DNA of 6,394 nt from Chlamydiota bacterium (lineage in GTDB: Bacteria; Chlamydiota; Chlamydiia; Chlamydiales; Rhabdochlamydiaceae): the NCBI GenBank assembly GCA_011065235.1, contig JAAKFB010000106.1, positions 1-6,394 of the forward strand. The letters are read 5' to 3'. This document shows, in pieces, positions 6,253 to 6,394 of this stretch; position 1 is the first letter of the stretch; each line of letters begins with the position of its first letter. Position numbers and translations under genes: made by a program. The notes beneath the pieces are model-generated. The model was not told where the DNA came from. It made no database searches and saw only the letters and a program-made list of their open reading frames with translations.

Positions 6253-6272
6253 AGACTTTTGCAATTGGCTCA
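6253..6272 (-). repeat. Right terminal inverted repeat of the insertion sequence
   Basis: AGACTTTTGCAATTGGCTCA on the plus strand. Its reverse complement matches the left repeat at 19 of 20 positions. Confidence 0.88.
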
Positions 6273-6277
6273 CAATA
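6273..6277. repeat. Right target-site duplication CAATA
   Basis: It is identical to 4811-4815 and directly abuts the right inverted repeat. It is the start of the palindrome CAATATTG, so part of the match could be mistaken for inverted symmetry, but the exact adjacency on both sides favours a duplication. Confidence 0.65.
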
Positions 6278-6394
6278 TTGAAGTTACACAAAGCTGAAAC
6301 TGCTCGCCAAAGGGTTTAGAAATTGTCATGCTCTTGCAACACTACGTCATTTGAGTATGTAGTTTTGTCCAATGCTCGGCGCGCCGGCTTTGCC
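6278..6394. other. Right flank, no supported gene
   Basis: Chromosome resumes after the insertion. Short frames of at most about 25 codons are open at the window edge on both strands, but none has a start with a ribosome binding site or a recognisable sequence. A 10-bp GC palindrome CGGCGCGCCG lies at 6377-6386. Confidence 0.5.

Larger units (their letters stand above)
4816..6272 (+). mobile_element. Complete insertion sequence, IS4/IS5 superfamily, 1457 bp
   Basis: The element is bounded by 20-bp inverted repeats (4816-4835 and 6253-6272) differing at one position, and flanked by a 5-bp direct repeat CAATA. It contains one uninterrupted DDE transposase gene with its own promoter, 121 bp of left non-coding sequence and 170 bp of right non-coding sequence before the right repeat. 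Everything needed for transposition looks intact, so it is probably recent and possibly active. I cannot assign the ISfinder family or name. The transposase signature Y-(2)-R-(3)-E-(6)-K places it in the IS4/IS5/IS1182 superfamily. The insertion point is an A/T-rich gap upstream of the ABC ATPase gene. Confidence 0.88.

Noticed and set aside
4816..6272. Cargo genes or a composite transposon
   Set aside because: Only one transposase gene and one pair of ends are present; no passenger gene fits inside.
6377..6386. GC palindrome CGGCGCGCCG as a special site
   Set aside because: Its core GGCGCGCC also occurs near 386 and 2655 inside ordinary genes, so it looks like background composition; any longer hairpin would be cut by the window edge.
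6320..6394. Frames open to the right window edge on both strands as a partial gene
   Set aside because: About 25 codons or fewer, no start with a ribosome binding site and no recognisable family motif.

Overview
The window holds four intact chromosomal-type genes followed by a complete insertion sequence. The organism is most likely Gram-negative, because the first gene encodes sedoheptulose-7-phosphate isomerase (GmhA), an enzyme of ADP-heptose synthesis for lipopolysaccharide core. Coding regions are roughly half G+C by eye, and the short intergenic gaps are rich in A and T runs. No marker here fixes the phylum. An environmental chlamydia is a weak guess only.

Layout from left to right: gmhA runs leftward (10-633). 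It is separated by only 41 bp from a rightward gene for a zinc/cadmium/lead-type P1B ATPase (675-2846). That gap carries an A/T palindrome and a candidate promoter whose predicted start falls on the ATPase ATG, so the message may be leaderless. The ATPase stop overlaps the start of a compact adenine-deaminase-like amidohydrolase (2825-4057), which suggests one transcript with coupled translation. That protein keeps the first metal-site residues of the family but has lost the DPHE and HDSH motifs. It is well over 100 residues shorter than usual, and its last codons overlap tail to tail with a leftward LolD/MacB-type ABC transporter ATPase gene (4026-4700). No permease gene is visible.

The right part is one insertion sequence of 1457 bp (4816-6272). 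It has 20-bp terminal inverted repeats with one mismatch, flanked by a 5-bp direct repeat CAATA. It carries one IS4/IS5-superfamily DDE transposase (4937-6082) with an intact catalytic triad, its own TATAAT promoter and a good ribosome binding site. It sits upstream of the ABC ATPase gene, just outside that gene's candidate promoter. The last 117 bp (6278-6394) resume the chromosome and contain no gene I can support.

Functionally, the chromosomal genes concern envelope heptose synthesis, heavy-metal export, a purine-deaminase-like enzyme of uncertain activity, and an ATPase for an envelope-type transporter. I see no defence system, CRISPR array, RNA gene or obviously new multi-gene system. 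The most unusual items are the degenerate compact adenine deaminase homologue and the cleanly bounded, probably recent insertion.
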